Shown piece by piece: positions 8,051 to 18,600 of a stretch of DNA of 34,626 nucleotides (position 1 is the first letter of the stretch; each line of letters starts with the position of its first letter). The notes under the pieces are model-generated. The model was given only the letters and a program-made list of their open reading frames with translations, did not search any database and was not told the DNA's origin. The DNA is taken from assembly GCA_016198745.1 (NCBI GenBank), contig JACQHZ010000007.1:1-34626 (forward strand), written 5' to 3'. Made by a program: the position numbers and the translations under genes. The DNA comes from Verrucomicrobiota bacterium (GTDB lineage: Bacteria; Verrucomicrobiota; Verrucomicrobiia; JABWAM01).

Positions 8051-10357
8051 CTATTTCTCGATATATTTGTCCAGACCTTCGTCGGAGGAACCCGCCTTTT
8101 TGAGCGGGTCCGTCGGTGGACCTTTGCCGGCATCCCCCGCGGGGACTTCCACCGGAGTGTTCTGTTTCGGGGAGGAGTCACCCGGGGAAGGGTTGTTTTT
8201 GTTTTCAACGGCGGCGGGCGTCCAGAAATCCGGACTCGCCGATCCGGCAAAGCGCATCTTGGTGGCTGGCGACACATCGGCCAATGTCTTGCCCACGACG
8301 CCGAGAACGTAAGGATTGCCCAAACGATCCATGCCCCGCGATTTTTCCAGATTGGATCCGGGGATGAATGAACCGCTCAACTGCTCCCATTGGACGGCCG
8401 TATCTTTGGCCACCGACTGGTTTTTCGCCCAGGCTTCAATGACCACCCTTAATTCCTGCAAATCATTGCGAATGGTTTCCGGTGAAACCTCTTTTTCCGC
8501 CTTTTCAGCTTCCGCGGCCTGTTTGGCGGCCATCGCGGTCGTGCGTGCTTTCATGAAAGCGGGAGTTCCAATCGCCGCCGCCATGCCGCCCGCGAAGGAG
8601 ACGGGCAAAATCAAATTGCCCACCCCCGAAATGGATTCGGTTTCGAATGCCTGATCATCAACTTTGGTCACCATCAGCCATGGACCACAGGCCTCGGCAA
8701 AACTTAATTTGTCCGGCAGGGAACTGTTGCCGAGCGCCTTCTGCAGCGGGGGGAGCCTGGCGGCATACTTCGGCAAAGCCGATTTGACGGCGGCATACGT
8801 CTTGTGGATCAGCCGCGGCGTATTCGCGTAACAAAGCGCGGAGCTTCCATTTTTCCGATTGGCGGTCAACCCTTGAAACGCGACGTCCGCGGACAAGGTG
8901 TTGGTTGCCGGTTTGGTCAGGATGCGGCGCGCCCCATCCTGGGTGAGAAAAACACCCATGAAATGATCGTTCAGCAGGAGGGTCGGCGAAATTTGCGGCA
9001 CGGGTGGGATCGCCAGGGTGAGCAAATCATTTTGCTCAAGCTTGGTTTCGGAAACACCGGGTCCTCCCTTGCTTTTGATCAGTTGCGTAAGAAACGCCGC
9101 GGTTGGTTTGAAGTCGTCCTTTTTTCCGATCTGCACCAGCAAGACCACCTCGGGAATATCCGCCTGCGCCGGCCAATCCAATTGAAATGAAATTTCGGGG
9201 CCGAGCGCGTCCAGGATGTTCTTATTCAGGTCCAGGCCCATTTTTGCGAGATTGGCGTTCACCTGATCCAGGACTTGAGCAACCTGGGGCGCGCCATGGC
9301 GATACACGCCGCGCAGATTGTCAAACTGCTTCCGCCAGTCCATGTTTTGAGCGCCATACAGCAAAGTGTCCGAACTGGTGAAGGCAAGCGTTTGATAAGC
9401 GCAGGGTTGATAGCTGGCGCCGAGATCAGGCCGTTTGTCTTTCGGCGCCAAAACCACCCAGCGATCCGTGATGTCGCGGCCCGCAAAACGCGCCCCCATG
9501 CCAAAGGCGACAAATGGCTTGTAGCTTTCGCGGAGCATGGCGGCCGTTTGTTTGCTGTTGGCAACAGGTTGTTTTTCGATGAAGCCAAACAGCTTGCCGG
9601 CGATTTCCTCCAAATTGACGAAGGCAAAAACATCTGAATCGGATCCCAGCCGCTTTTGGATGTCTTGAAAGGAGGGGCGTTGTTTCAGCGAATCTGCGGC
9701 GGCCGTGGAATGGGCGTAGCGATCCATAAAATCATGCAAAGACGGCTCGCCCAGACTGACGATTGCCCAGTCATCCACTTTGGCGAAGCAGACTCTTATC
9801 TTGTTGGGAACGGGTTCCCACCATTCGTAGGAATATTTCCCCTTTTTCTCCTGGCTGGTTTGCGGCGCCTTGCCTTTGCGCGCCACGAATTGTTTTAATC
9901 TGGCGACAAAGTCATCGAAGGGACCAGCGCCCTGGACTGATCGCACGCCAAACACCATCTCGCAAGGATTGGTCGAGGCGCCGGGATCAACCTTCGTCAC
10001 CGCCAGGAAAGACTCGCCGCTCAGGCTTTTGACGAAACTGGCGCCCAGAGCTTTTAGTTCGGTCTGGTCCTGGGCCGAAAGCGGCCGCTTTGGGGAAGAG
10101 GAAAGCTTTTCACCGATCAGGGCCTCCAGATCCTTGACCTCCTTGCTTTCCAATACCTCCTTCAAGTGCGAAGTTTGGTATTTGAGCAGGGTGGCTGTGG
10201 CATTGCGAAGGGTGGCGAAAAAAAGGGTGTTTGCGGGAAGACACTCGGCAATCGGGCGTTTCGAGAGCTTTCGAAAGATGCGCCAGTAGGCCGCGCCCCC
10301 CGCCAACCCAAGCGCCAGCACGACAACCAAGCCAATGATCCATCCCTTTTTTCGCAT
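8051..10357 (-). CDS. Hypothetical membrane-anchored protein, DUF3352-like
   Basis: Long ORF with N-terminal TM MRKKGWIIGLVVVLALGLAGGAAYW and a FFATLRNATATLLKYQTSHL region typical of DUF3352-like proteins. Confidence 0.6.
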   Translation of the reverse strand: MRKKGWIIGLVVVLALGLAGGAAYWRIFRKLSKRPIAECLPANTLFFATLRNATATLLKYQTSHLKEVLESKEVKDLEALIGEKLSSSPKRPLSAQDQTELKALGASFVKSLSGESFLAVTKVDPGASTNPCEMVFGVRSVQGAGPFDDFVARLKQFVARKGKAPQTSQEKKGKYSYEWWEPVPNKIRVCFAKVDDWAIVSLGEPSLHDFMDRYAHSTAAADSLKQRPSFQDIQKRLGSDSDVFAFVNLEEIAGKLFGFIEKQPVANSKQTAAMLRESYKPFVAFGMGARFAGRDITDRWVVLAPKDKRPDLGASYQPCAYQTLAFTSSDTLLYGAQNMDWRKQFDNLRGVYRHGAPQVAQVLDQVNANLAKMGLDLNKNILDALGPEISFQLDWPAQADIPEVVLLVQIGKKDDFKPTAAFLTQLIKSKGGPGVSETKLEQNDLLTLAIPPVPQISPTLLLNDHFMGVFLTQDGARRILTKPATNTLSADVAFQGLTANRKNGSSALCYANTPRLIHKTYAAVKSALPKYAARLPPLQKALGNSSLPDKLSFAEACGPWLMVTKVDDQAFETESISGVGNLILPVSFAGGMAAAIGTPAFMKARTTAMAAKQAAEAEKAEKEVSPETIRNDLQELRVVIEAWAKNQSVAKDTAVQWEQLSGSFIPGSNLEKSRGMDRLGNPYVLGVVGKTLADVSPATKMRFAGSASPDFWTPAAVENKNNPSPGDSSPKQNTPVEVPAGDAGKGPPTDPLKKAGSSDEGLDKYIEK

Positions 10358-10449
10358 GCAGAACGCCATAACAGAGCGGGGAACGCGTGGAAAGACAAAA
10401 CGCCATCGGATGGATCAGCGCATTCCATTTCAGCGCTGTCATGATGGCC

Positions 10450-10953
10450 TTATTCTCGCGACCTCGCGCTCTGGAAAAGATCGGATAGATTCTCTCCCCC
10501 CTTTCTGAAGGCCGCGATCTGCGCGGCTGTCTCATAGCCGCTGTTTCTGGCGTTTAGATTGGCGCCTTTTGCAACCAGATATCGGATCACATCCACATGC
10601 ATTTGCCGTGTGGCTGCAATCAGGGGCGTATCCCCCCACTGATCGGCCTTGTTAATTTCAGCGCCGTGAGCAAGAAGTAATTCAACAGCCGGGAGATGCC
10701 CCTTTTGCGCCGCCAACAAAAGAGCCGTGCTTCCATCCCCTCTTTGAGCGTTAACATCCACGTTGGAAGCAAGCAATTTTTTGACCTCAGCCGCGTCGGC
10801 TTGGGCGGCCGCCTTCATCAGAGGAGTTTCCTTTTCAAGATGCGCCGGATTTCGCTTGGCGCCTTTCGCCAATAAAAGGTCCACGATCTTGTCGTGGCCA
10901 TCTTTCTCGGCAAGCACCAACGGTGTCATGCCGATTGCGTTGGCGTCTTCCAT
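10450..10953 (-). CDS. Ankyrin-repeat protein, apparently 5'-truncated
   Basis: Tandem repeats such as DGSTALLLAAQKGHLPAVELLLAHGAEINKADQWGDTPLIAA; repeat-like coding (LLEKGAK) continues upstream of the ATG until an in-frame stop. Confidence 0.8.
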   Translation of the reverse strand: MEDANAIGMTPLVLAEKDGHDKIVDLLLAKGAKRNPAHLEKETPLMKAAAQADAAEVKKLLASNVDVNAQRGDGSTALLLAAQKGHLPAVELLLAHGAEINKADQWGDTPLIAATRQMHVDVIRYLVAKGANLNARNSGYETAAQIAAFRKGGENLSDLFQSARSRE

Positions 10954-11205
10954 CTTCGCGCCTTTCTCCAGAAGCCATGCGCAGCAATTCTAATTTTGGC
11001 AGTGCTCACTTGACGTTGACCGACACTCCGTGGGGGTGTTTGAGATCAAGGCGGCAGGGCGCTAAAATTGTATTTTTCGCATGATCTGCTGCGGGGAAAA
11101 CAGTCGCCTTTTCTGACCTGCGCATCACCAACAAATTTGTCCTGCACCCACCCCTTGATTTCTGCCGCATTTTTTCCTTGCGCAGATTTTTGATTTCTGC
11201 CATAT

Positions 11206-11219
11206 TCAACACGTGTTGA
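11206..11219. promoter_or_regulatory. Putative operator: perfect palindrome tcaacacgtgttga
   Basis: 14-bp perfect palindrome 20 bp upstream of the likely ATG of the LacI-type regulator. Confidence 0.55.
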
Positions 11220-11239
11220 TTAAAAATAAACACGAGTTG

Positions 11240-12274
11240 ATGCCAGTGGTGAATCAAGCTTCCATTGCTCGGGAATGCGGTGTTTCACGCACGACGGTTG
11301 CGTTTGCGTTCAATGAACGATTGTGTCGAAGAGTTCATCCCCAGACGAGACAACGGATTCTCACCAGTGCCCGGCAATTGGGTTATCAACCGAATCGGGC
11401 AGCCAGAGCGTTGCGGAGCGGAAGATTCAATTCCGTCGGATTGGTCATCGGCGACGTCATGAACATGTTTTACGCCCGGTTTGTGCGCACCTTCGAGCAA
11501 TTACTGGAGGCGCGGGGATACGATCTGGTTGTGGAAGATACGCATGTTTCAATCGAACGAGAAAAGCTTTGTCTGGAGAGAATCCTGGCGCGGCAAGTAG
11601 ATGGACTTTTTTGTTTCGTTCCAGAGAGGACTCCGTACAAGGACTTCTTCGCGAGGCAGTGGTGGGCGAAAAAGCCGGTCGTGGTCATGGGGCCTTGCCG
11701 GGAGGACCTCTTGGTGGATTCCGTTTTCAGTGATTATTCGCGCGGGATCACTCAAGCCGTGGATCACCTGGTAGAATTGGGACACCGCCGGATTGGGTTT
11801 GTCTGCGGGTTGGGCATGACCCAATCAGACGACGGCAGAATTCACTTGGCGCAAGACCGCCTGCGTCAGCGCGGACTCGGCTTTCCCGATCACTATTTGA
11901 TTCAGTGCGGGGCGAGCCTGCAGGATGGGCAAAGAAGCTTCGGCGAGTTTTTGTCGCGCACGCCGAGAGCGGACTGGCCAAGCGCAGTGATCGCCGTCAA
12001 CGATGTGATGGCCATCGGCTTGATGCGGGCAGCATTGGACTGCGGGCTGAAAGTTCCCGAGGCTCTATCCGTCATCGGCGTTGACAACACGCCGATCGCT
12101 GAATGCCTGCCGATCCCATTAACCAGCGTGGACTATCCTCACGACGATGTGGCGCGCCAGGTCATCGAGTTCTTTATCGATCGTGTCAGAGGCGAAGCGT
12201 GGCCGCCGCCGCGGCGGAAAGTGTTCGAGACAAGCCTTGTCGTTCGCAGTTCAACCGCAAAAGCAAAATCCTAG
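11240..12274 (+). CDS. LacI-family transcriptional regulator
   Basis: [24 protein letters not shown]; LacI core ([74 protein letters not shown]). ORF opens at GTG 11213; ATG 11240 preferred. Confidence 0.9.
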   Translation: MPVVNQASIARECGVSRTTVAFAFNERLCRRVHPQTRQRILTSARQLGYQPNRAARALRSGRFNSVGLVIGDVMNMFYARFVRTFEQLLEARGYDLVVEDTHVSIEREKLCLERILARQVDGLFCFVPERTPYKDFFARQWWAKKPVVVMGPCREDLLVDSVFSDYSRGITQAVDHLVELGHRRIGFVCGLGMTQSDDGRIHLAQDRLRQRGLGFPDHYLIQCGASLQDGQRSFGEFLSRTPRADWPSAVIAVNDVMAIGLMRAALDCGLKVPEALSVIGVDNTPIAECLPIPLTSVDYPHDDVARQVIEFFIDRVRGEAWPPPRRKVFETSLVVRSSTAKAKS

Positions 12275-12284
12275 AGGCGCACGA

Positions 12285-12992
12285 ATGCAAACGAGAACTC
12301 AACGACCATGGCGCCATCGCGCATTCACCCTCATCGAGTTGCTGGTGGTGGTGGCCATCATCAGCATCCTGGCGGCGCTATTGATGCCGGCGCTGAGAAA
12401 TGCCCGGGACCGAGCCAAACAGATTTATTGCATAAATAATCTCAAGCAGTTGGCGGTGGCGGTATTCCTGTATGCCAACGAGGCGGACGGGAAATTTCCA
12501 TTGGTCTGGTACAACGGCGAGGGGCCGTGGGCATGGAAGTTGACCGCTTACGTAAAGAATACGAAGTTGTACAATTGTCCGTCGAATCCGATTCCGTACG
12601 ATGGTTACGGAGCCGCCCCGCCGTGGTGCCTGTCTTATGGACTCAATGCCTGGCTTAATACGTTCGATGGGGGCGGCACGCCGATCGATGGCATTGGGTT
12701 GGCCCAAGTTGCGCGTTCTGCCGAGACGATCATGTTGATTGATCATTATCGGTACGATGCCACTTGCTCCCCGGGGGCGCTGGGATGGATGGACCCGTCG
12801 ATCGTGGACGCCACTGCGCATGGGAACTTGGTGGGATGGTATCCTGCGCTTGCAAGCATTGGGAAAAGGCTGAGAGGATTTGATCTGCACGGCGCAGTCG
12901 GAAACGTGTGTTTTGTGGACGGGCATGTCAGCGCGCTCACTTTTTCCAAGGTCAACGGCGCCGCGCTTGATGAGTCGCTATGGAAACCCTAG
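12285..12992 (+). CDS. Prepilin-like protein with H-X9-DG motif
   Basis: N-terminal [25 protein letters not shown]-terminal [17 protein letters not shown] (H-X9-DG). Confidence 0.9.
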   Translation: MQTRTQRPWRHRAFTLIELLVVVAIISILAALLMPALRNARDRAKQIYCINNLKQLAVAVFLYANEADGKFPLVWYNGEGPWAWKLTAYVKNTKLYNCPSNPIPYDGYGAAPPWCLSYGLNAWLNTFDGGGTPIDGIGLAQVARSAETIMLIDHYRYDATCSPGALGWMDPSIVDATAHGNLVGWYPALASIGKRLRGFDLHGAVGNVCFVDGHVSALTFSKVNGAALDESLWKP

Positions 12993-13068
12993 GCGAGATT
13001 GACGGCAACGACAGAGCCGGTTCAACCGAACGAATTACTCAACCCATCCTTCAGAAAATTTTTTCACG

Positions 13069-14079
13069 ATGAAAAAGATTCGGGTCGGGATGATTCGTTG
13101 CGACCTGCACGCGATCTACTATGCCAACGTGATGCAAGAGCATGATCCGCTTGTTCTGCGAGAACCGCAGTGCGGCCTCGGCGGCTATTACTATTTCTAC
13201 AGCCAATGGAACGACCCGAAGAAAATGACCATACCCCATGTGCCCGGTTTTGAGATTGTGAAGGTGTGGGATGCCAACCGATCACAGGCTGAAAACATGA
13301 GACGAATCTACCGCAGCGAGCCAACCGTTTGTGCAACCTTCGAGGATGTGTCCGAGGAGGTGGACCTGGTTCTCATTGCCAACTGCGATCTGGAAGGCGA
13401 CGACCATCTGAAATTGGCCAGTCCAGGCATCCAGCGGGGCGTTCCGACGTTCATTGACAAACCCCTCGCCTGCGATGTGGACGATGCGCGCGCCCTGATT
13501 AGTTTGGCGCAGCAGCACGACGCGCCGGTCTTGTCGCTGTCCATCATGCGGGAGCTGCCGCAGGCAACTCAATTTCGAGATCGGTTTCCCGAACTCAGCC
13601 GTCCCACCTTTGGCATCATCAAAGTGGGCGCGCAACCGCCCAATCGGAACAACGTTGGCTTATATCGCATGTCGGGACTCATTCACGGGATCAGCCTGGC
13701 CCAGCATTTGTTCGGCGCCGGGGTTCAATCTGTCGAAGCCATGGGCGGCAATGAGATGCCTTCGATTGTGCACCTGGATTACGGCGGCGCGCCGGAACGA
13801 CCCGTTGGCGGCGTCGTGATGAATTGCGGCGTGGGACCGACGTTTCATTGCGCCCTCTATGCCAGCGCGTACAGCGAATTGGGTTCGATCCATACGGGGC
13901 ATCTGAGTGATTATGAGTTTCCGTGGGGCGCGGTGAAGATTGTCGAGAAGATCAAGAAGATGGTGGCGACACGCCAGCCGCAGGCGCCTTACGAGGAGAT
14001 GATCGAGTGCATCGCCATCGGCACCGCCGCCCGCAAGTCGCTGGCCGAACGCCGGCGAGTTTACCTCAAGGAAGTCTGA
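13069..14079 (+). CDS. Gfo/Idh/MocA-like protein with atypical N-terminus
   Basis: Overall fold-like pattern and FIDKPLACDVDDARALISLAQQH; N-terminus VGMIRCDLHAIYYANVM lacks GxGxxG. Confidence 0.7.
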   Translation: MKKIRVGMIRCDLHAIYYANVMQEHDPLVLREPQCGLGGYYYFYSQWNDPKKMTIPHVPGFEIVKVWDANRSQAENMRRIYRSEPTVCATFEDVSEEVDLVLIANCDLEGDDHLKLASPGIQRGVPTFIDKPLACDVDDARALISLAQQHDAPVLSLSIMRELPQATQFRDRFPELSRPTFGIIKVGAQPPNRNNVGLYRMSGLIHGISLAQHLFGAGVQSVEAMGGNEMPSIVHLDYGGAPERPVGGVVMNCGVGPTFHCALYASAYSELGSIHTGHLSDYEFPWGAVKIVEKIKKMVATRQPQAPYEEMIECIAIGTAARKSLAERRRVYLKEV

Positions 14080-14100
14080 CTCCACTGGAAGAATCATGGA

Positions 14101-16389
14101 ATGAGCACATCCAAACGAATTGGCCAATTCTGGATTCCGCTGGCTTGGATCGTCGCCACCACGGCGCCCGCCTGCGGCGATCTTGTCATCGCCAAGGACC
14201 GCATGGCCACCAGCGCCATCGTGGTGGGACAAACCCCCTCCGAACCAGAGAAACGCGCGGCAGCAGAACTGCAGCATTATCTACAACAAATATCGGGCGC
14301 CTTGATTCCCGTCTGTGCCGATGGAACCAGCGGGACGGAACGCAGAATCTTGATGGGAACACCCGCTTCAAATCCTGCCATTGCCGGTCTGCTGAAAAAT
14401 CAAACAAAACGACTGTCCGATCTGGGCGAAGAAGGTTTTCTGCTGAAACAAATCGGAACGGACCTGATTATTACGGCAAATTCCGGTCGTGGCGTCTTGT
14501 ACGGGACCTATGACTTTCTGGAAAAAGACCTGGATTGCCGCTGGTATCTGCCAGGCGAGTTGGGGGAGGTGATCCCACAACGGGATACCATCATCCTGGG
14601 GAAGATTGATCGGACCGAGAAACCGTCCTTGCTGCTGCGTAACTTGCACATCGTCGGGGCCCCGGGCCAATACGACCGTACCATTGCCGACTGGATGTCG
14701 CGTAATCGGATCAACGCGAAGAAGACAAACGCCAGTGGGGTCAACGACATTCTGGCGGAGTTGAAGCCCCGGGCAATCGATCCCTACACGGGCGTTCACG
14801 CTTTCGCGTGGTTTGTGCCGGCCCACGAGTACTTTGGCGAGCATCCCGAATACTTTCCGTTGATCCGCGGGCGGCGCGCCAACCCGGGCGCCGCGGCCAT
14901 GGGTTATCAGTTGTGCCTGGCGAATCCCGAGGTTCAACGCATCTTCCTCGATAAAGCGAAGCGGTATTTGGCCAATCATCCCGACGTGCGGTGCTTCGGC
15001 CTCTGTCAGAATGACGGGGATGGCTGGTGCGAATGTGAGAAGTGTCTGGCGATGGGCCGTTCCCCGACGGATCGATATGTAGCGTTCGTGAACATCATCG
15101 CCCGCCAGATCGGCGCGGCCTATCCCGACACGCTGATCCCGATTATGGCCTACGGCCAGGTCACGGACCCACCGTCGGTCCGGCCGCTGGACAACGTCGT
15201 GGCGGATATCTACGCCCAACGCTGTTTCCCGCACCGGTTGGACGACCCGCGGTGTCCGACCAACGTCAAGGTGGTCAAGATCATCCGCGGCTGGCAGGCC
15301 ATGGTCAAGCCACGGCGTCTATTGTGGGGTGATCTGAGCGACGATCCGGAATACCTGCCCCGCTCGACGGCCCGGACGATTTCTCAGGATCTGCGCTGGC
15401 TGGCGTCGGAAAAGATGGCCGGCTTCATCGGTCTCATCATGCCGATTAGCCTGGAGAACATGAAGCTGTACACGTATGCGGTTGCCAGAATGTCTTGGAA
15501 CCCGCAGCGGCGCTACGACGAGCTTCTGGATGAGTTCTGCGCGAAGTACTACGGGAACGCCAGCAGTGAGATGAATCGCTACTTCCGAATTCTGGACGAG
15601 CGGGCCGAGAAACATCCCGATTGCCAACGTTGGGGAACCGCCGCGCAGCACTACTTTAATCTGCTCCCGCCGGCCGTTCTGAAACAATTAGGGGCGCACC
15701 TGGACAAGGCGCAGGTTTTGGCGCGCGGCGACGAAAAGGCCGAACGGCGGGTGGCGGCCGAGAAGAAACTCTACCGGCAATATGTGGACTATCTCACCGC
15801 GATCGCAGGCAGGGACGACATTGAAGAAGGCGTCCAGCAGGGTAAGATCAGCAATCTGGTTGCCAATGCGGGATTTGAAAACTGGCCCGCCACGATGAAA
15901 CCAATCACGGGAAAACAATCCGCGCAACCCGATCGACATCCGCAGGAGATACTGCTGGAGCAGGGTTGGACGAACGAATGGATCCGCGATACGAACGAGG
16001 GAACGGGGACGTTTGACATCGTTGAAGGCGCGGCTCCTGAAGGCAACAAATACATCCGAATCACCTGCGCCAATGACAAGAGCTACCTGCGGATCATGCA
16101 GGTGGTGAAGCTTAAAAAGGGCCACACGTATTACTTCAGTGTCCGCGTGAAGGCCGACGAAGGCGTTAGCGGCCCGATCTGGTTGAATCAGGATCATCCC
16201 GCCGGCCTGGACAAGATCGCTTGGTATTCATCGACGCGCGGGAATTGGCAAAAGGTCGTGATCCCCGAATTCACTGCCGCGCGAGACACCGGGACGATCA
16301 TTCTCGAGAACCGTTTCCCCAAGCTCTTTCCCGGCAGCGTCAGCTTTGAAGATGTCATATTCGTTGACGTGACGGAAATGGAGAAATGA
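14101..16389 (+). CDS. Exported DUF4838-type protein with C-terminal CBM-like domain (paralog 1)
   Basis: Signal peptide; alpha-glucuronidase-like N-terminus (EKRAAAELQHYLQQISG); LCQNDGDGWCECEKC; C-terminal NLVANAGFE...YYFSVRVKADEGVSGPIWLNQD. Confidence 0.85.
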   Translation: MSTSKRIGQFWIPLAWIVATTAPACGDLVIAKDRMATSAIVVGQTPSEPEKRAAAELQHYLQQISGALIPVCADGTSGTERRILMGTPASNPAIAGLLKNQTKRLSDLGEEGFLLKQIGTDLIITANSGRGVLYGTYDFLEKDLDCRWYLPGELGEVIPQRDTIILGKIDRTEKPSLLLRNLHIVGAPGQYDRTIADWMSRNRINAKKTNASGVNDILAELKPRAIDPYTGVHAFAWFVPAHEYFGEHPEYFPLIRGRRANPGAAAMGYQLCLANPEVQRIFLDKAKRYLANHPDVRCFGLCQNDGDGWCECEKCLAMGRSPTDRYVAFVNIIARQIGAAYPDTLIPIMAYGQVTDPPSVRPLDNVVADIYAQRCFPHRLDDPRCPTNVKVVKIIRGWQAMVKPRRLLWGDLSDDPEYLPRSTARTISQDLRWLASEKMAGFIGLIMPISLENMKLYTYAVARMSWNPQRRYDELLDEFCAKYYGNASSEMNRYFRILDERAEKHPDCQRWGTAAQHYFNLLPPAVLKQLGAHLDKAQVLARGDEKAERRVAAEKKLYRQYVDYLTAIAGRDDIEEGVQQGKISNLVANAGFENWPATMKPITGKQSAQPDRHPQEILLEQGWTNEWIRDTNEGTGTFDIVEGAAPEGNKYIRITCANDKSYLRIMQVVKLKKGHTYYFSVRVKADEGVSGPIWLNQDHPAGLDKIAWYSSTRGNWQKVVIPEFTAARDTGTIILENRFPKLFPGSVSFEDVIFVDVTEMEK

Positions 16390-18590
16390 ATCCACCAAGC
16401 AAAACAATTTGTGGAATTAGGGCGATCATGGCCCCGGCGTTGATGGTCATCGCCCCGTTTTGCGCGTGCGCGCAACAGGTTGTCATCGCCAGGGACGGCG
16501 TTTCATCTTGTGTCATCGTCCTTGGTAAAACTCCCTCGTCGGTTGAGCAGCGGGCCGCTGTCGAACTCCGGCATTATCTGCGCAAAATATCCGGCGTTGA
16601 GATTCCAATTTCTTCCGACGCGGCACACAGAATCGTTTTGGGAACTCCGAATTCAAATCCGGCCATCAACGAGATGCTGAAAGGCCAAACCAAGATGCTG
16701 ACCAACCTGGGTGACGAAGGTTTTCTGCTGAAGACCATCGGAATGGACCTCGTGATCACCGGAAATTCCGGTGATGCAGTCCTCCACGGTGTTTATGGTT
16801 TCCTGGAAAAATACCTGGGGTGCCGTTGGTTTGCGAAGGGAGAGTTGGGCGAGGCCATTCCAAAGCGCAACAACATTATCCTCCAGGATGTGGATCACAC
16901 GGAAAAGCCGGCCATGCGATTGCGCAACATCCATATGTGCGGGCCGGGGCATTACGACGAGGCGTTTGCGGATTGGATGTCGCGGAACAAGATGAACGCC
17001 AAGACCACGCACCATAGCAACGTGGGCGACATCATCGGCGCCTTGAAGGCCAGAGGGATCAAACCCGACACGAGCGTTCATTCGTTCGCGTGGTACGTGC
17101 CCGCAAGCGAGTATTTTGCCAGTCACCCCGAATACTTCATCCTGTTCAAAGGCAAACGCGCGCCGGGAACGATGGGCTATCAGCTTTGTCTCTCGAATCC
17201 GGAGGTGATTCGCATCTTCATCGAGAAGTCGAAGCAGTACCTGGCCTCGCATCCGTACTTGGACGCCGTCGGCATCGGCCAGAACGATGGCGGCGGCTGG
17301 TGCGAATGCGACCAATGCAACCCGATGGGCAAGTCGCCGGCGGATCGGTTGGTCGTGTTTGTCAACGCCGTGGCCGAGGGAATCGGGAAGGCCTGCCCCG
17401 GCAAGCTTGTCGCCATGATGGCTTATGGCGATTGCAACGAACCGCCCCGCGTCAGCGGGGTCAAACTGCGCGCCAACGTGCGCGTCGATTTGTATGCGAA
17501 CCGGTGTTACACGCACGCGCTCAACGATCCCAAGTGCAAGCTCAACGTGAAGGCGATGGAAAAGATCAACGGCTGGCTCGCGGTGGTTGGGCCGGAGCGT
17601 TTGGTGTGGGGCGATATGAGTGATGATCCCGAATTTTTGCCCTGTCCCAAAGGCAGGACGATTGCGGAAGACCTGCGGTGGATGGCGAACAAGCGGATGG
17701 CCGGTTTCATCGGCGCGACCATGCCCGAATGGTGGGAAAACATGAAGTTGTACTATTGCGCGGCGGCCAGGGCGAGTTGGGATCCGTCGGTGAGCTACGA
17801 CACGATCCTGGATGACTTCTGCGCCAGGTACTACGGCGGGGCCGGGGGCGAAATGAAAAAGTATTTTCTGTCCCTGGAGGAACGAAGCCGGAAAACGCCC
17901 GATTGCGAGCGCTGGGGAACTGCCGGCCAATACTATTCCGATCTGTTTCCTTCCATCGTTCTCAGGGAATTGGCAGGACGCTTGGACAAAGCACAAGCGC
18001 TGGCGCGCGGTGACGAACAGGCCGAACAGCGGGTGGCGGCTGAGCAGGGGCTGTGCCGACGCTACACACAGCATCTCATCGCCATCGCCGGCAGGGAAGA
18101 TATTGAGAAGGCGGTTGCGAAAGGGCGCATCGCCAATCTGATTGTGAATCCGGGATTTGAAACCGGGCTGGAGGACCCGTGGGGAGCTGAACGGCACGAA
18201 GGGGCGGGGAAATTCGATATCGAAGATGAAGGCGCGCCTGAGGGAAAGCAATTCATCCGGATCACCTGCGCGGACGACAAAAGCTATCTGCGAGTGGCGC
18301 AACAGGACATCCCGGTCAAGAAAGGACATCGGTATTATTTCAGCGTGTGGGTCAAGGCCGATGAAGGTGTCAGCGGCCCGATCTGGCTTAATCAGGATCA
18401 CCATGCCGGTCTCGACAAGATCGCGGGGTACACCGATACCCGCGGAAAATGGCAGAAGGTCGTCATCCCTGAGTTCATCGCAGCCAGGGATAAGATGACC
18501 ATCTTTCTGGAAAATCGGTACCCGAAGAAATATCCCGGCAGCGTGTGTTTCGACAATGTCATATTCGTGGATTTGGAAACTGTGAAATGA
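16386..18590 (+). CDS. Exported DUF4838-type protein (paralog 2)
   Basis: ATGA overlap with the preceding gene; same domain order; IGQNDGGGWCECDQC, ATMPEWWENMKLYY. Confidence 0.85.
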   Translation: MNPPSKTICGIRAIMAPALMVIAPFCACAQQVVIARDGVSSCVIVLGKTPSSVEQRAAVELRHYLRKISGVEIPISSDAAHRIVLGTPNSNPAINEMLKGQTKMLTNLGDEGFLLKTIGMDLVITGNSGDAVLHGVYGFLEKYLGCRWFAKGELGEAIPKRNNIILQDVDHTEKPAMRLRNIHMCGPGHYDEAFADWMSRNKMNAKTTHHSNVGDIIGALKARGIKPDTSVHSFAWYVPASEYFASHPEYFILFKGKRAPGTMGYQLCLSNPEVIRIFIEKSKQYLASHPYLDAVGIGQNDGGGWCECDQCNPMGKSPADRLVVFVNAVAEGIGKACPGKLVAMMAYGDCNEPPRVSGVKLRANVRVDLYANRCYTHALNDPKCKLNVKAMEKINGWLAVVGPERLVWGDMSDDPEFLPCPKGRTIAEDLRWMANKRMAGFIGATMPEWWENMKLYYCAAARASWDPSVSYDTILDDFCARYYGGAGGEMKKYFLSLEERSRKTPDCERWGTAGQYYSDLFPSIVLRELAGRLDKAQALARGDEQAEQRVAAEQGLCRRYTQHLIAIAGREDIEKAVAKGRIANLIVNPGFETGLEDPWGAERHEGAGKFDIEDEGAPEGKQFIRITCADDKSYLRVAQQDIPVKKGHRYYFSVWVKADEGVSGPIWLNQDHHAGLDKIAGYTDTRGKWQKVVIPEFIAARDKMTIFLENRYPKKYPGSVCFDNVIFVDLETVK

Positions 18591-18600
18591 GGATCTCAAG

